A DNA stretch of 64,000 bases from an uncultured Lachnospiraceae bacterium (GTDB lineage Bacteria; Bacillota; Clostridia; Lachnospirales; Lachnospiraceae). A program made the position numbers and the translations under genes. Where the stretch lies: positions 371,298 to 435,297 of the forward strand of contig CAJOMN010000001.1 of assembly GCA_905235745.1 (NCBI GenBank), given 5' to 3'. Shown one piece after another: positions 1 through 9,370 of the stretch (position 1 is the first letter of the stretch; each line of letters starts with the position of its first letter). A model generated the notes under the pieces. The model did not search any database and was not told the DNA's origin. It saw nothing but the letters and a program-made list of their open reading frames with translations.

Positions 1-1110
1 CAAAACCCTAATCAATTTAATACCCAAACTATTAGAATCAACTCTGAAATAATATACTATATATTTCTTAAATGGGGTCAAAAGCTCTCCAATAATCTGA
101 TATATAGCATTTATAACACCCCATATGACAAATGTTACAGATGCTCCATGCCACAATCCACTCACAAGAAAAACTATAAATACATTTATATATTTTCTGA
201 CCTTGCCCTTTCTGCTGCCTCCCAACGGAATATACAAATAATCCCTGAACCAGCCCGTCAGTGAAATATGCCATTTTCTCCAAAAATCAGCCACTGACAA
301 GGATAAATATGGCGAGTCAAAATTCTCCATCAGCTCAACGCCCAGTATTTTGGCTGCTCCTATGGCAATGGCGGAATAGCCAGCAAAATCACAATAAATC
401 TGAAAGCCAAATAATACTGTCGCAACTACAATATAATAACCGGGATAATTCACATAGTCCCCATACACGCAGTCAACATAAACCGCTGCTCTATCAGCTA
501 TCACAAGCTTTAAAAAGTAGCCCCAGAGCATAATTAAGAATCCATCTCGAGCCTTCTCATAATCAAATCTCTTTTCGCAGTTCAATTGAGGGAGTAGGTT
601 TTTCGATCGTTCAATAGGACCGGCAACAAGTTGCGGAAAGAAAGAAACAAATAGGGCGTATTTAATAAAATTATTTTCCGGTTCAATATCTCCCCGATAA
701 ACATCCACAGTATAGCCCAAAGCCTGGAATGTGTAAAATGAAATACCGACCGGAAGCAGTATATCCATCTGCGGAATCCTTATCGGAACACCTATGAAAC
801 CAAAAATTGTATCAATGATATAAATAAAGTAATTAGAATACTTAAAGTAAACAAGTATAAGAAGATTAGTAATCAAACTGAAAATAAGAATTATGTTTCT
901 GTATTTTCGAAATCTCCGAATTGCAATTCCGGTGAAAAAAGTGATGATTGTACTTGCTAAAATAAGAAGCGAATACTTGATATTCCAGCACATATAAAAG
1001 TAATAGGATGACATCAACAGCCAAAATACCTTTAACTTCGCCGGTATGATATAGTAGATTATGACAACTATTGGAAAGAAGATTAAAAAATCTATTGAAT
1101 TGAAGAGCAT
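1..1110 (-). CDS. MBOAT-family O-acyltransferase (3'-partial)
   Basis: The reading frame is open from an ATG at 1110 to the window edge (370 codons), so the C-terminus is missing. It is a polytopic membrane protein of the AlgI/DltB-like MBOAT family, which moves acyl groups onto exported polysaccharides. Visible family marks are a VAGPIERS segment, an FQIYCDFAGYSAIA segment, the FWRKWHISLTGWFRDYLYIPLGG block and the SGLWHGA motif with the presumed catalytic His. It follows an OafA-type acyltransferase in the same orientation, so this end of the locus probably O-acetylates the polysaccharide. Which sugar is modified cannot be told. Confidence 0.9.
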   Translation of the reverse strand, partial: MLFNSIDFLIFFPIVVIIYYIIPAKLKVFWLLMSSYYFYMCWNIKYSLLILASTIITFFTGIAIRRFRKYRNIILIFSLITNLLILVYFKYSNYFIYIIDTIFGFIGVPIRIPQMDILLPVGISFYTFQALGYTVDVYRGDIEPENNFIKYALFVSFFPQLVAGPIERSKNLLPQLNCEKRFDYEKARDGFLIMLWGYFLKLVIADRAAVYVDCVYGDYVNYPGYYIVVATVLFGFQIYCDFAGYSAIAIGAAKILGVELMENFDSPYLSLSVADFWRKWHISLTGWFRDYLYIPLGGSRKGKVRKYINVFIVFLVSGLWHGASVTFVIWGVINAIYQIIGELLTPFKKYIVYYFRVDSNSLGIKLIRVL

Positions 1111-1144
1111 AAGGTAAATCCTTTAATAATAGTTTTTAATATTA

Positions 1145-2131
1145 CTATCTAAATGACTTATAATTCATACCTAAAACCCCAAAAATGCGTCTACTCACAA
1201 CCTTTACCTTATCATATCCATACTCTAAAACAGCCGAAGCAATTATTATAACAATCATTGGCACAATAATCGATACTATTTGAGTTGTTTGCATCTTATT
1301 AATAATAATATATCCAATATTTTGATGGATTAAAAATAACATATATGAAATATTACCCACGGCTACAATGGGTGTGAATTCTAAAAGTGTTACTTTATTG
1401 TTCACACACAGCAAAACAAGAACTACACAAATAATCAATACTAAAACATACTCATATCCTGAAGTAAAATAATAATACAGTCCACAAATCACCAAAGTGG
1501 TGATGTTTACCACATTAATATTATTCAATAACATTCCAACAATTATGATTGGCGTATTAGTATCAAATACAAACCCTTGAAGAATTGTTGCCACAGCATT
1601 AATATGCTCATTGACTAAAACTCCGCTACTTCCTGTAACAAATCTTACTACTCTCAATATTGCCACGCATACTACCCATATGAGATATATCCAATTCTTC
1701 TTATACTCAGAAACACTATATATAGCAGCGCATAAAACAGTAGCGGTTAAAACCGGTTTTAAAAACCAATGGGCACCATCAACATATGGTGTTCCAATAA
1801 AAGCATTAATAAACGGAATGCAAAGAAGATACTCTGTAAATGTTACTGTTCTATTTTGAAGTTCAAAAAAACGAGTAATAATAAATATCATAGTTATTGA
1901 AATAAAATATCTGGGATACAAAGAATCGAATCTTCTCCGTAGCAGCTCACCCCTCCCATGATACGTCGTATTATTCAAATAATATCCTGATATAAGAAAA
2001 AAATTTGCAACTCCAAATGAACAAAGAAAATCAAAGTATGAATAACCTAAAAAACGCGAGTAATGAAACAACATTATGAATAGGATAGAAATACCTCGCA
2101 ATCCTTGTACTTGTTTATTTTTTTGAGTCAT
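1145..2131 (-). CDS. Acyltransferase family 3 (OafA/YrhL-like) membrane protein
   Basis: A 328-residue integral membrane protein. The N-terminal RGISILFIMLFH segment and the following FFLISGYYL segment are typical of acyltransferase-3 O-acetyltransferases such as OafA, WecH and NodX. About ten hydrophobic segments follow. These enzymes acetylate sugar hydroxyls on the membrane-bound side of cell-surface glycans. It lies between an MBOAT gene and a CDP-glucose dehydratase gene, all on the same strand, so it most likely decorates the polysaccharide made by this locus. The family is clear; the acceptor is unknown. Confidence 0.88.
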   Translation of the reverse strand: MTQKNKQVQGLRGISILFIMLFHYSRFLGYSYFDFLCSFGVANFFLISGYYLNNTTYHGRGELLRRRFDSLYPRYFISITMIFIITRFFELQNRTVTFTEYLLCIPFINAFIGTPYVDGAHWFLKPVLTATVLCAAIYSVSEYKKNWIYLIWVVCVAILRVVRFVTGSSGVLVNEHINAVATILQGFVFDTNTPIIIVGMLLNNINVVNITTLVICGLYYYFTSGYEYVLVLIICVVLVLLCVNNKVTLLEFTPIVAVGNISYMLFLIHQNIGYIIINKMQTTQIVSIIVPMIVIIIASAVLEYGYDKVKVVSRRIFGVLGMNYKSFR

Positions 2132-2181
2132 TTACTATAGTATCCTTTTTCCATTATCAGTTTAAAATAAGGCTGCTTATT

Positions 2182-3312
2182 CTATTTGTAATTGAATACG
2201 AATTCATTTATCTGCCTATCCATCTCATCTAAAAGTATCTTATTATCACCAGATGACATTCTGGCGTCAAGTACCTCTGTAAAACTGATAATCTCCTTAA
2301 TACTCTTCTCTATATGCCACCTTTGCCGCCAGCCCAATACCGTCTGAATTCTGCCGCAATCAAGCGTTACGTAGTTTGACTCAAACGGAGCATTGGGATC
2401 TATCTTATCGACTCTCTCCATTTTTTTCTCAGGATTTGAATCGTTCCAGGCATTTATAAACATATCCGCAAGATCTCCTGTAGTTACGCAATCTGCCTCA
2501 ATAGGACCAACATTATAGCTGCCCACATATCGATCATCTTCGTATTGTGACTTTGCAATCAGCAAATAAGCGAACAGCGGATCAAGTACATATTGATATG
2601 GCCTTACCGATTGTGGATTTCGTAGAACCACCTGCCGCTTACCGCTGTCCGATAAAGCTATCCGAACGCAATCAGGTATTATCCTGTTAGCAGCAAAATC
2701 GCCTCCGCCAATAACGTTTCCTGCTCTGGCAGTACTGATCCTTGTTGCTCCGTCCTTAAAGAAAGAGCACCTGTAGGAATGCGTTATCAGTTCCGAACAG
2801 CTTTTGCTGTTACTGTACGGATCCAGCCCGTTTAATGTATCTGCCTCACGATATCCCCATTCCCATTCCTGATCCATGTATACTTTATCACTTGTGACAT
2901 TAAGAAAACTCTTTACTCCGCCAAGCAAATGAATACATTCCAGTACATTCATAATACCCATAAGATTTGTTGTATATGTATCCGTAGGGTTTTGATAACC
3001 ATAACTGACGATAGACTTGGCAGCCAGATGGAACACTATCTCAGGCTTAAAATCAATAAATGTTTTTTTCATCGTCTCCAAGTCCCGGACATCTGCATCA
3101 ACTTCCGATAAGCCCGGAAGTTCATTAATCCCGGCAAGTTCATATAACGCAGGATCGGTGGGAACACCTGTGGAATATCCGCATACTGTTGCCCCTGCCT
3201 TTGTCAGGATTCTGGTCAGCCACGATCCTTTGAATCCTGAATGTCCGGTGATCAACACCCTTTTTCCCCTATAGAATTCCATTAATTCTCCGTAATCAGG
3301 ACTTTTTAACAT
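2182..3312 (-). CDS. rfbG: CDP-glucose 4,6-dehydratase (copy 1)
   Basis: A 376-residue extended SDR. The N-terminal ITGHSGFKGSW nucleotide-binding signature is characteristic of CDP-glucose 4,6-dehydratases rather than RmlB. The catalytic set is TSDKVY followed by YSNSK. The reaction is CDP-glucose to CDP-4-keto-6-deoxyglucose. The start at 3312 has AAGGAG eight bases upstream and overlaps the preceding stop. An inner ATG at 3282 (MEFYRGKRV) also has GGAG in front of it, so the start is ambiguous. It is one of two RfbG paralogues in the locus, separated from the other by five genes. Confidence 0.9.
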   Translation of the reverse strand: MLKSPDYGELMEFYRGKRVLITGHSGFKGSWLTRILTKAGATVCGYSTGVPTDPALYELAGINELPGLSEVDADVRDLETMKKTFIDFKPEIVFHLAAKSIVSYGYQNPTDTYTTNLMGIMNVLECIHLLGGVKSFLNVTSDKVYMDQEWEWGYREADTLNGLDPYSNSKSCSELITHSYRCSFFKDGATRISTARAGNVIGGGDFAANRIIPDCVRIALSDSGKRQVVLRNPQSVRPYQYVLDPLFAYLLIAKSQYEDDRYVGSYNVGPIEADCVTTGDLADMFINAWNDSNPEKKMERVDKIDPNAPFESNYVTLDCGRIQTVLGWRQRWHIEKSIKEIISFTEVLDARMSSGDNKILLDEMDRQINEFVFNYK

Positions 3313-4691
3313 TCTTTTATCTCCTTATCCGCTATCATTTCAGCTATTCCGCCACACTTTAACGGCACCTCGATCCTATCACCGTCTTCCATTTCATCCA
3401 GACAAATACCGTTCAGACTTCTGACAACATTTATAACTTCATCCTTGGGAACAGGCTTTATTGACCTGACCGGAACTAGGGTTTCTATATTGGAATTGTG
3501 GATTCTCACTGTTGTAGTAACTGTTCTTACAGGATCCGTCATTTCCTGCCGGGCAAACAATTTACCTCTTGGGCATCGGTTGCCGGTAAAAGTATCATTT
3601 GCCCTATTCCATCCGATCTGACATCCGCTCGGACAAATAGTACACGTTACTGTATTATCATCGGGAAAACCTTTTTTCATGCAACTGGTACGGGACTCGT
3701 CCCATGCGTCAAGGGGTTGCCCCAAAATGTATTTTGCCGCATTTCCGCCTGCGGTTTCACCCTGCTCAGATACATAATCAGCCAGATCCATTATATGCCT
3801 TGAATTACCACATGAAAAAACGCCTCTTACACTTGTCTGCAGAAAATCATCGGTAACAACACTGTTGTCATCATTGACTCTTACTCCACATGTAAGTGCT
3901 ACTTCATTTTCAGGGATCAAACCGACAGACAGGACTAGTGTATCGCATTCCAGGACACTCTCTGTCCCCTGTATTGGTTTCATCCTCTCATCAACAGAAG
4001 CGATCCTGACAGCTTCAACCCGCTTTTTACCAATAATCTCTGTTATTGTTGTATTAACATATAAGGGAATACCATAATCATACAAACACTGGCTTACATT
4101 TCGAGCCAACCCGCTTGGCCGAGCCATGGCCTCAATAACCGCAACTACGCTGATACCTTCAAGCTTTAAACGCCTTGCCATTATCATTCCGATATCTCCG
4201 GATCCAAGGATTACAACCCGCTTTCCTATCAGAATATTCTGGCAATTAATAAGCCTCTGTGCGACCCCTGCCGTATATATACCCGCCGGACGGCTCCCCG
4301 GTATTGAAATTGCTCCTCTTGTACGTTCCCTGCACCCTGTGGCGAGTACAATCGCTCCGGCTTTGTATGTTTCAATCCCGCCTTTCGAATATAAAGTAAC
4401 TGCCCTGTCCGGTGTAATATTTGCAACATGTCTTCCCAACAGCACTTCGGCACCGGATCGCAATGCCTCATGGTAGGCTTTATACGCATATTCCGGACCG
4501 GTCAGGATCTTTCCATATCTTATCAGCCCAAATCCGTCGTGTATACACTGTCTAAGAATTCCCCCCGCATAGGCATTTCGTTCCAGAACTACGACACTAC
4601 CTGCTCCATGCTCCCGGGCAGCCTTTGCAGCGGCAAGCCCTCCGGAACCTGCGCCTATAACAAGGACATCGCACCCGATCATATTTGTCAT
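3306..4691 (-). CDS. FAD/NAD(P)-dependent oxidoreductase with C-terminal DUF1667-like domain
   Basis: A 461-residue flavoprotein. An N-terminal Rossmann motif (VLVIGAGSGGLAAA) binds FAD, and a second motif (RVVILGSGDIGM, about residue 165) should bind NAD(P)H. After about residue 350 comes a Cys-rich region (CTICPSGCQIGW, then RCPRGK) resembling the DUF1667 protein that accompanies GlpA/GlpB-type glycerol-3-phosphate dehydrogenases in Firmicutes. Here it is fused to the flavoprotein. The ATG at 4691 overlaps the upstream stop by four bases (ATGA), so the two flavoproteins are translationally coupled. The substrate is unknown. The position inside a CDP-dideoxysugar operon suggests sugar redox chemistry or electron supply. 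Confidence 0.8.
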   Translation of the reverse strand: MTNMIGCDVLVIGAGSGGLAAAKAAREHGAGSVVVLERNAYAGGILRQCIHDGFGLIRYGKILTGPEYAYKAYHEALRSGAEVLLGRHVANITPDRAVTLYSKGGIETYKAGAIVLATGCRERTRGAISIPGSRPAGIYTAGVAQRLINCQNILIGKRVVILGSGDIGMIMARRLKLEGISVVAVIEAMARPSGLARNVSQCLYDYGIPLYVNTTITEIIGKKRVEAVRIASVDERMKPIQGTESVLECDTLVLSVGLIPENEVALTCGVRVNDDNSVVTDDFLQTSVRGVFSCGNSRHIMDLADYVSEQGETAGGNAAKYILGQPLDAWDESRTSCMKKGFPDDNTVTCTICPSGCQIGWNRANDTFTGNRCPRGKLFARQEMTDPVRTVTTTVRIHNSNIETLVPVRSIKPVPKDEVINVVRSLNGICLDEMEDGDRIEVPLKCGGIAEMIADKEIKEC

Positions 4692-6142
4692 TTCACATTC
4701 CCAAAATACATTTCGCTTCCGCAACCCCTGTATGTTATCTTGTCAGGCACTATTCCATATTCATTTATTAACATATCCGTGATCTTTGCCAGACAATAAC
4801 CGCCATTGCATCGTCCGGTCGTAGCCCAGGCCCTATACTTGACAGAAGAGATGCTTACAGTTCCAAATACGTTCTCAATCGCCTCTCTGATCTCCGCCTT
4901 CGTAACCATTTGACATCGACAGACAATTTCACCATATTCCGGATTCTCTTCTATCAGTCTCTGTCTTTCTTCTATATTCAGCTCGCGAAACCGGATACGG
5001 GGTTCCCTGTATTTGATATAATCCGGCTTCTCTTCAAGATTTTCATGCTCTCTTACAATATCGACGACCATCCCGGCTATCGGCACCGCTGCCGTCAGAC
5101 CCGGGGATTCTATCCCGATCAGATTGATAAAGCCCGGTACGCTTTTCTCCTCTTTGATCACAAAGTCCCTAAAGCCTCCTTCACCCGGTGGGGCTTGTTT
5201 GGGTCTGATCCCGCAATAAGAGCCAATAATATGTCGTCTCTCTATCCGTGGCAGCAGATTACACGCTTCATTCCACAATTTATCCATAATATCCGATGTT
5301 GAAGAGTAATCATCTCTCTCTCCGATGTATTCGGCGCTTGGTCCTATTATTATATTTCCATCAATAGTAGGCGTAAGATGAACTCCTAATCCTCCAATAC
5401 CGGGCTTCGGAACCGGATATGCCGGAATACTTAGATAAGCCTCCGCTATCTTGTCTAATATATAGTACTCTCCCCGGCAAGGGTATAATGTATAATCATC
5501 GATGCCAACCATGGCAGATACCCTGTCGGAATACAGTCCCGCTGAATTGATAACATATCTTGATCTGTATTCGTCCGATCCGGCTGTTACAACAAATAAA
5601 TCATCTTCTTTCGAGATAGAGCAAACTTCTGAACCAAACCGAAACGAAACTCCATTGGCGTGTGCGTTCTCCGCGAGTGCTATACAGTATTCAAAAGGAT
5701 CAAATATAGCAGTGTTCGGTGAAAGCATTCCTCCGATCCCGCCAATATCCGGGGCAATCTCGTGAAGCTCATTGCCGTCTATCAGACGCAGTCCCTGACA
5801 GCCATTGGCTTCCCCCTGCTCTATAATTCTCCCCAGTTCTTCCATATCATCCCGGTCAAAGGCAACCAATATCTTTCCGGTTTTGCGGTAAGGCACTCCG
5901 AGCATTCTTGCAGTATCTTCAAAACCCTCATTGCCTTCAACACACAATCTTGCCATCAGGCTTCCTGTTTTATTATTGAATCCCGCATGAACTACCGCTG
6001 AATTTCTTCCGCTCGTACCATAAGCAACATCACGCTCTTTTTCCAGTACGGCCACATTCAACCTATATCTGGAGAATTCACGGGCTATAGCACATCCTAC
6101 TGCACCGGCTCCTATGATAATGATGTCATATACTTCGGTCAT
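4688..6142 (-). CDS. GlpA-like FAD oxidoreductase with BFD-type [2Fe-2S] domain
   Basis: A 484-residue DAO/glycerol-3-phosphate dehydrogenase-like flavoprotein. The FAD motif IIIIGAGAVGCAIAREF is at the N-terminus and GTSGRNSAVVHAG follows, as in GlpA and LhgO. The last ~80 residues form a BFD-like iron-sulphur domain: CRC near 408, and CNGGYC after TTGR. It overlaps the epimerase upstream by four bases and its partner flavoprotein downstream by four bases. Family members oxidise 2-hydroxy acids or glycerol-3-phosphate and pass electrons on through the second protein. In this CDP-sugar context an alternative is electron supply to RfbH, whose usual reductase is absent (inference). Confidence 0.82.
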   Translation of the reverse strand: MTEVYDIIIIGAGAVGCAIAREFSRYRLNVAVLEKERDVAYGTSGRNSAVVHAGFNNKTGSLMARLCVEGNEGFEDTARMLGVPYRKTGKILVAFDRDDMEELGRIIEQGEANGCQGLRLIDGNELHEIAPDIGGIGGMLSPNTAIFDPFEYCIALAENAHANGVSFRFGSEVCSISKEDDLFVVTAGSDEYRSRYVINSAGLYSDRVSAMVGIDDYTLYPCRGEYYILDKIAEAYLSIPAYPVPKPGIGGLGVHLTPTIDGNIIIGPSAEYIGERDDYSSTSDIMDKLWNEACNLLPRIERRHIIGSYCGIRPKQAPPGEGGFRDFVIKEEKSVPGFINLIGIESPGLTAAVPIAGMVVDIVREHENLEEKPDYIKYREPRIRFRELNIEERQRLIEENPEYGEIVCRCQMVTKAEIREAIENVFGTVSISSVKYRAWATTGRCNGGYCLAKITDMLINEYGIVPDKITYRGCGSEMYFGNVK

Positions 6143-7185
6143 AACTGCCTGTCTGTAACCCTTAAATCATCATTTAACGTCCCATCCTCAATGCGTTTTT
6201 TGAGACACTTTAATCTCACACATTTCCAGCTGTCAAATGTCTCCCTGTCAAAGTTTATCTCCTTATAGAAATCCATCAGCTGCTTTCCACCCTTTTCGAT
6301 ATCCCACTGCGGCTTATAATAATCCTTGAGAACAGTGAGTATCTTACGGGCTGAGACGCGATAGCTTCTGGGATCAGTATGTTCTCCGGTAAATGTAAGA
6401 CCACATCCGGGGACAGACTTCTGCGCTGCCTCAGCCAAGTCTCTTACAGTATAATTATTATCATCAGTTCCGACATTAAACACCTGATTTTTAACCAGTT
6501 CAGCCGGTGCCTCAAGAACCGCCGCAAAAGCAGCGGATATATCCAATATATGCGACATTGGTCTGACCGGTGTTCCGTCACTTTTTATTTCTATCAGCTT
6601 ACTTGTGTATGCATAGCCGACAAATCCATTAAAAACTATATCACATCGTAAGTTGGGGCTGGCTCCGTATGCAGTAGCCGGACGTAAATATGTGATAATA
6701 AAGTCATCTGTACACAAATTCTTCATTTCGCATTCACATTTCCACTTCGTTTTAGCATATGCTGTTATCGGGTTCTTCTCAGCCTCCTCATCGGAAGCTT
6801 TGCTCGTATCTGAAATACCATATACACTTTGGGATGACGCATACGCAAAACGCCTGACACCGGCCTCTTTGGCACATCTTGCCATTTTCATACTGCCTTC
6901 ATAATTGATAGCATATGTAAGAGATTCATCAAAATCTCCAAGCGGATCATTCGATAGCCCCGCAAGATGAATAACATAATCAACATCATCAAAATCAGCT
7001 GCTTCACAATCACGGATATCTTTTTTGATCTGCCTTACAAGCTTCTGTGGTGCTTCTTTCAGATAACAATCCTCATAGTATCCTATATCGTACCCGACAA
7101 CATCGTACCCCCTGTCAACCAGAAAAGGAACCATGACCGATCCTATGTATCCGAGATTTCCGGTTACCATCACTGTCTTTTTCAA
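6139..7185 (-). CDS. NAD-dependent epimerase/reductase, candidate YerF-like step
   Basis: A 348-residue extended SDR. The cofactor motif is VTGNLGYIGS at the N-terminus. The catalytic motifs are SSQSVYG and YAKTK. It sits directly after RfbF in an operon that also has RfbG, RfbH and a YerE-like carboligase. In Yersinia the reductase YerF acts after YerE, reducing the acetyl branch of CDP-4-aceto-3,6-dideoxygalactose. Gene context makes that the preferred role here. A CDP-sugar 4-ketoreductase or epimerase (abequose or tyvelose type) is an equally family-consistent alternative. The SDR assignment is firm and the substrate is inferred. Confidence 0.75.
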   Translation of the reverse strand: MKKTVMVTGNLGYIGSVMVPFLVDRGYDVVGYDIGYYEDCYLKEAPQKLVRQIKKDIRDCEAADFDDVDYVIHLAGLSNDPLGDFDESLTYAINYEGSMKMARCAKEAGVRRFAYASSQSVYGISDTSKASDEEAEKNPITAYAKTKWKCECEMKNLCTDDFIITYLRPATAYGASPNLRCDIVFNGFVGYAYTSKLIEIKSDGTPVRPMSHILDISAAFAAVLEAPAELVKNQVFNVGTDDNNYTVRDLAEAAQKSVPGCGLTFTGEHTDPRSYRVSARKILTVLKDYYKPQWDIEKGGKQLMDFYKEINFDRETFDSWKCVRLKCLKKRIEDGTLNDDLRVTDRQL

Positions 7186-7225
7186 TACAAAACCCTCTCC
7201 TTCTATTTATCATATAGTATATTAC

Positions 7226-8002
7226 TCAGTCCCAATGCTTCCATGGTGCATGACCACTTGCCCAATGCCTTTCAAGCAGATTCCGTTCCTGAAGCGTATC
7301 CATACACTGCCAGAATCCTTCGTGCTGGAATGACATCAACTGACCTTCTGCGGCCAGTTTCTCCAATACATCACGTTCAAATATACAATCATCCGAATGG
7401 ATATAATCGAATACACATGGTTCTAATACCATGTATCCTGCATTGATTGGCACAGAATCCCTGATACGCTTTTCCCTAAACGACTGAACCGACTGATTAT
7501 CATCTATCTCCAATGCGCCTTTTGTCTGAGCCTGCATGACGGTCGTAAGTGTCGCCTTTTTTCCATGCAATTTGTGGAAACTTACGATATCTCTGATATT
7601 TACGTCACAGACACCATCGCCATAGGTCATCATAAATGGTTCATCCCCAATGTATTTTTGTATCCTGCCGATTCTGCCCCCGGTTAACGTTTCCAATCCG
7701 GTGTCCACAACGATAACATTCCATGGCTCGGCATGTTCTTTGTAGATAGTGATCTTATTCCTATGAGCAAAATCAAAACCGACATCGGAGGTATAGTAAT
7801 AGTAATCAGCAAACCATTTTTTGATAATATGCTGCTTATATCCGGCACAGATTACAAAATCATTGAATCCGAAATAGCTGTATTCCTTCATGATATGCCA
7901 CAATATCGGCATACCACCAATCTCGACCATAGGCTTTGGAATTGTACCTGTTTCTTCTGATAGCCGCGTCCCCTGACCCCCAGCTAGCAATACCACTTTC
8001 AT
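7226..8002 (-). CDS. rfbF: Glucose-1-phosphate cytidylyltransferase
   Basis: A 258-residue nucleotidyltransferase of usual RfbF length. The signature LAGGQGTRL is followed by TIPKPMVEIGGMPILWHIMK, as in Salmonella RfbF and Yersinia DdhA. YGDGVCDV is the metal-binding region and the chain ends with an RHWASGHAPWKHW-type tail. It makes CDP-glucose from CTP and glucose-1-phosphate, which commits carbon to CDP-deoxysugars. It lies between RfbH and the SDR gene with short gaps. Confidence 0.95.
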   Translation of the reverse strand: MKVVLLAGGQGTRLSEETGTIPKPMVEIGGMPILWHIMKEYSYFGFNDFVICAGYKQHIIKKWFADYYYYTSDVGFDFAHRNKITIYKEHAEPWNVIVVDTGLETLTGGRIGRIQKYIGDEPFMMTYGDGVCDVNIRDIVSFHKLHGKKATLTTVMQAQTKGALEIDDNQSVQSFREKRIRDSVPINAGYMVLEPCVFDYIHSDDCIFERDVLEKLAAEGQLMSFQHEGFWQCMDTLQERNLLERHWASGHAPWKHWD

Positions 8003-8012
8003 GTTGAACTCC

Positions 8013-9353
8013 TTATGTCAATACATCCTTGATCATCCTGACCATGTAATCAATCTTCTCATCAGTCATTCCGGGATAAACACCGATCCAGAATGACTTT
8101 TCCATGATCCTGTCAGTGTTTTCAAGAGAACCAACAACGCGATATGCATCCGAATCCCTAATCGGATCAAAGCATGGATGTCTGATAATGTTGCCGCTAA
8201 ACAGCAGTCTTGTCTGAATATTATGGCTTTCCAGAAACCGAGTGATCTCATTTCTTGACTTTCCGGCATTATCCTTCACTGTAATCAAGAATCCAAACCA
8301 GGAAGGATCGCTTCCCTCAACAGGCTCGGGAAGAATCAGTTTGTCCTGCAAAGGCGACAATCCAGCATGCAATCTCTTCCAGTTATACTTTCTCTTTTTA
8401 ACAAACTCCGGGAATTTATCAAGCTGCGAACAGCCAACCGCTGCCTGCATATCCGTCACCTTAAGATTATATCCGAAATGACTGTATACATACTTGTGGT
8501 CATACCCCTGCGGTAATTGTCCGAACTGTCCGTCAAATCTGTGTCCGCATAGATTATCCCTGCCGGAGGGACAGATGCAGTCGCGTCCCCAGTCACGATA
8601 TGATAATATCAACTTGTTAAGTGTCGGATTATCCGTTAGAACGCATCCACCTTCTCCTAATGTTATATGATGAGGCGGATAGAAACTGCATGTGGATATG
8701 TCTCCCCATGCGCCTGTCATTCTGGTATCATTATCTATCGTATATGAAGAACCCAGAGCATCACAATTATCCTCGATCAACCACAGACCATGCTTATCAC
8801 AGAACTGTCTGACCTTCTTCAAGTCAAAGGGATTACCCAGTGTATGAGCCAGAAATACTGCTTTGGTCCTATCCGAATAAGCCTCTTCCAGTCTGCTGCA
8901 ATCAATATTGTACTGAGGTATGGTTACATCTATGAATACCGGTACTGCTCCATATTGTATTATTGGATCAACAGTGGTCGGGAATGCTGCAGCTACAGTT
9001 ATTACCTCATCGCCTTTATTGATCCGGCGATCACCCAGCTCCGGCGCAGTAAGTGCAGCGAATGCAATAAGATTCGCAGAAGATCCGCTGTTAACAAGGT
9101 GTGCATACCTGACTCCGACAACTTCTGCTATTCTCTCTTCAAATTCATCAGAAAATCTTCCAGTTGTCAGCCAGAAATCAAGTGTGGCATCAGTTAATGC
9201 CAGCATATCCTTCTCATCGTATACTCGTCCTGAGTAATTTATCCTATCTCCCTCTCTAAACTGGGCATTATCCTCTTTAAACTCATGGTAATACTCGGCA
9301 ACAAGGCTCTTGATCTGTTCTCTGGCCTCTGCTTCACTGCTCCATTTATGCAT
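8013..9353 (-). CDS. rfbH: CDP-4-keto-6-deoxyglucose 3-dehydrase (E1)
   Basis: A 446-residue PMP/[2Fe-2S] dehydrase of the DegT fold. The usual PLP Lys is replaced by His in SFYPPHHITLGEGG, the hallmark of RfbH/E1. The Cys cluster CIC-x7-C after DWGRD, with an upstream Cys in DNCDALG, matches the E1 iron-sulphur ligands. E1 removes the C3 hydroxyl of CDP-4-keto-6-deoxyglucose and normally needs the flavin/iron-sulphur reductase E3, which is not found in this window. The ATG at 9353 has AAAGGAG seven bases upstream and is preferred over an ATG at 9374 that overlaps the previous stop. Confidence 0.95.
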   Translation of the reverse strand: MHKWSSEAEAREQIKSLVAEYYHEFKEDNAQFREGDRINYSGRVYDEKDMLALTDATLDFWLTTGRFSDEFEERIAEVVGVRYAHLVNSGSSANLIAFAALTAPELGDRRINKGDEVITVAAAFPTTVDPIIQYGAVPVFIDVTIPQYNIDCSRLEEAYSDRTKAVFLAHTLGNPFDLKKVRQFCDKHGLWLIEDNCDALGSSYTIDNDTRMTGAWGDISTCSFYPPHHITLGEGGCVLTDNPTLNKLILSYRDWGRDCICPSGRDNLCGHRFDGQFGQLPQGYDHKYVYSHFGYNLKVTDMQAAVGCSQLDKFPEFVKKRKYNWKRLHAGLSPLQDKLILPEPVEGSDPSWFGFLITVKDNAGKSRNEITRFLESHNIQTRLLFSGNIIRHPCFDPIRDSDAYRVVGSLENTDRIMEKSFWIGVYPGMTDEKIDYMVRMIKDVLT

Positions 9354-9370
9354 CAGTACTCTCCTTTCGA

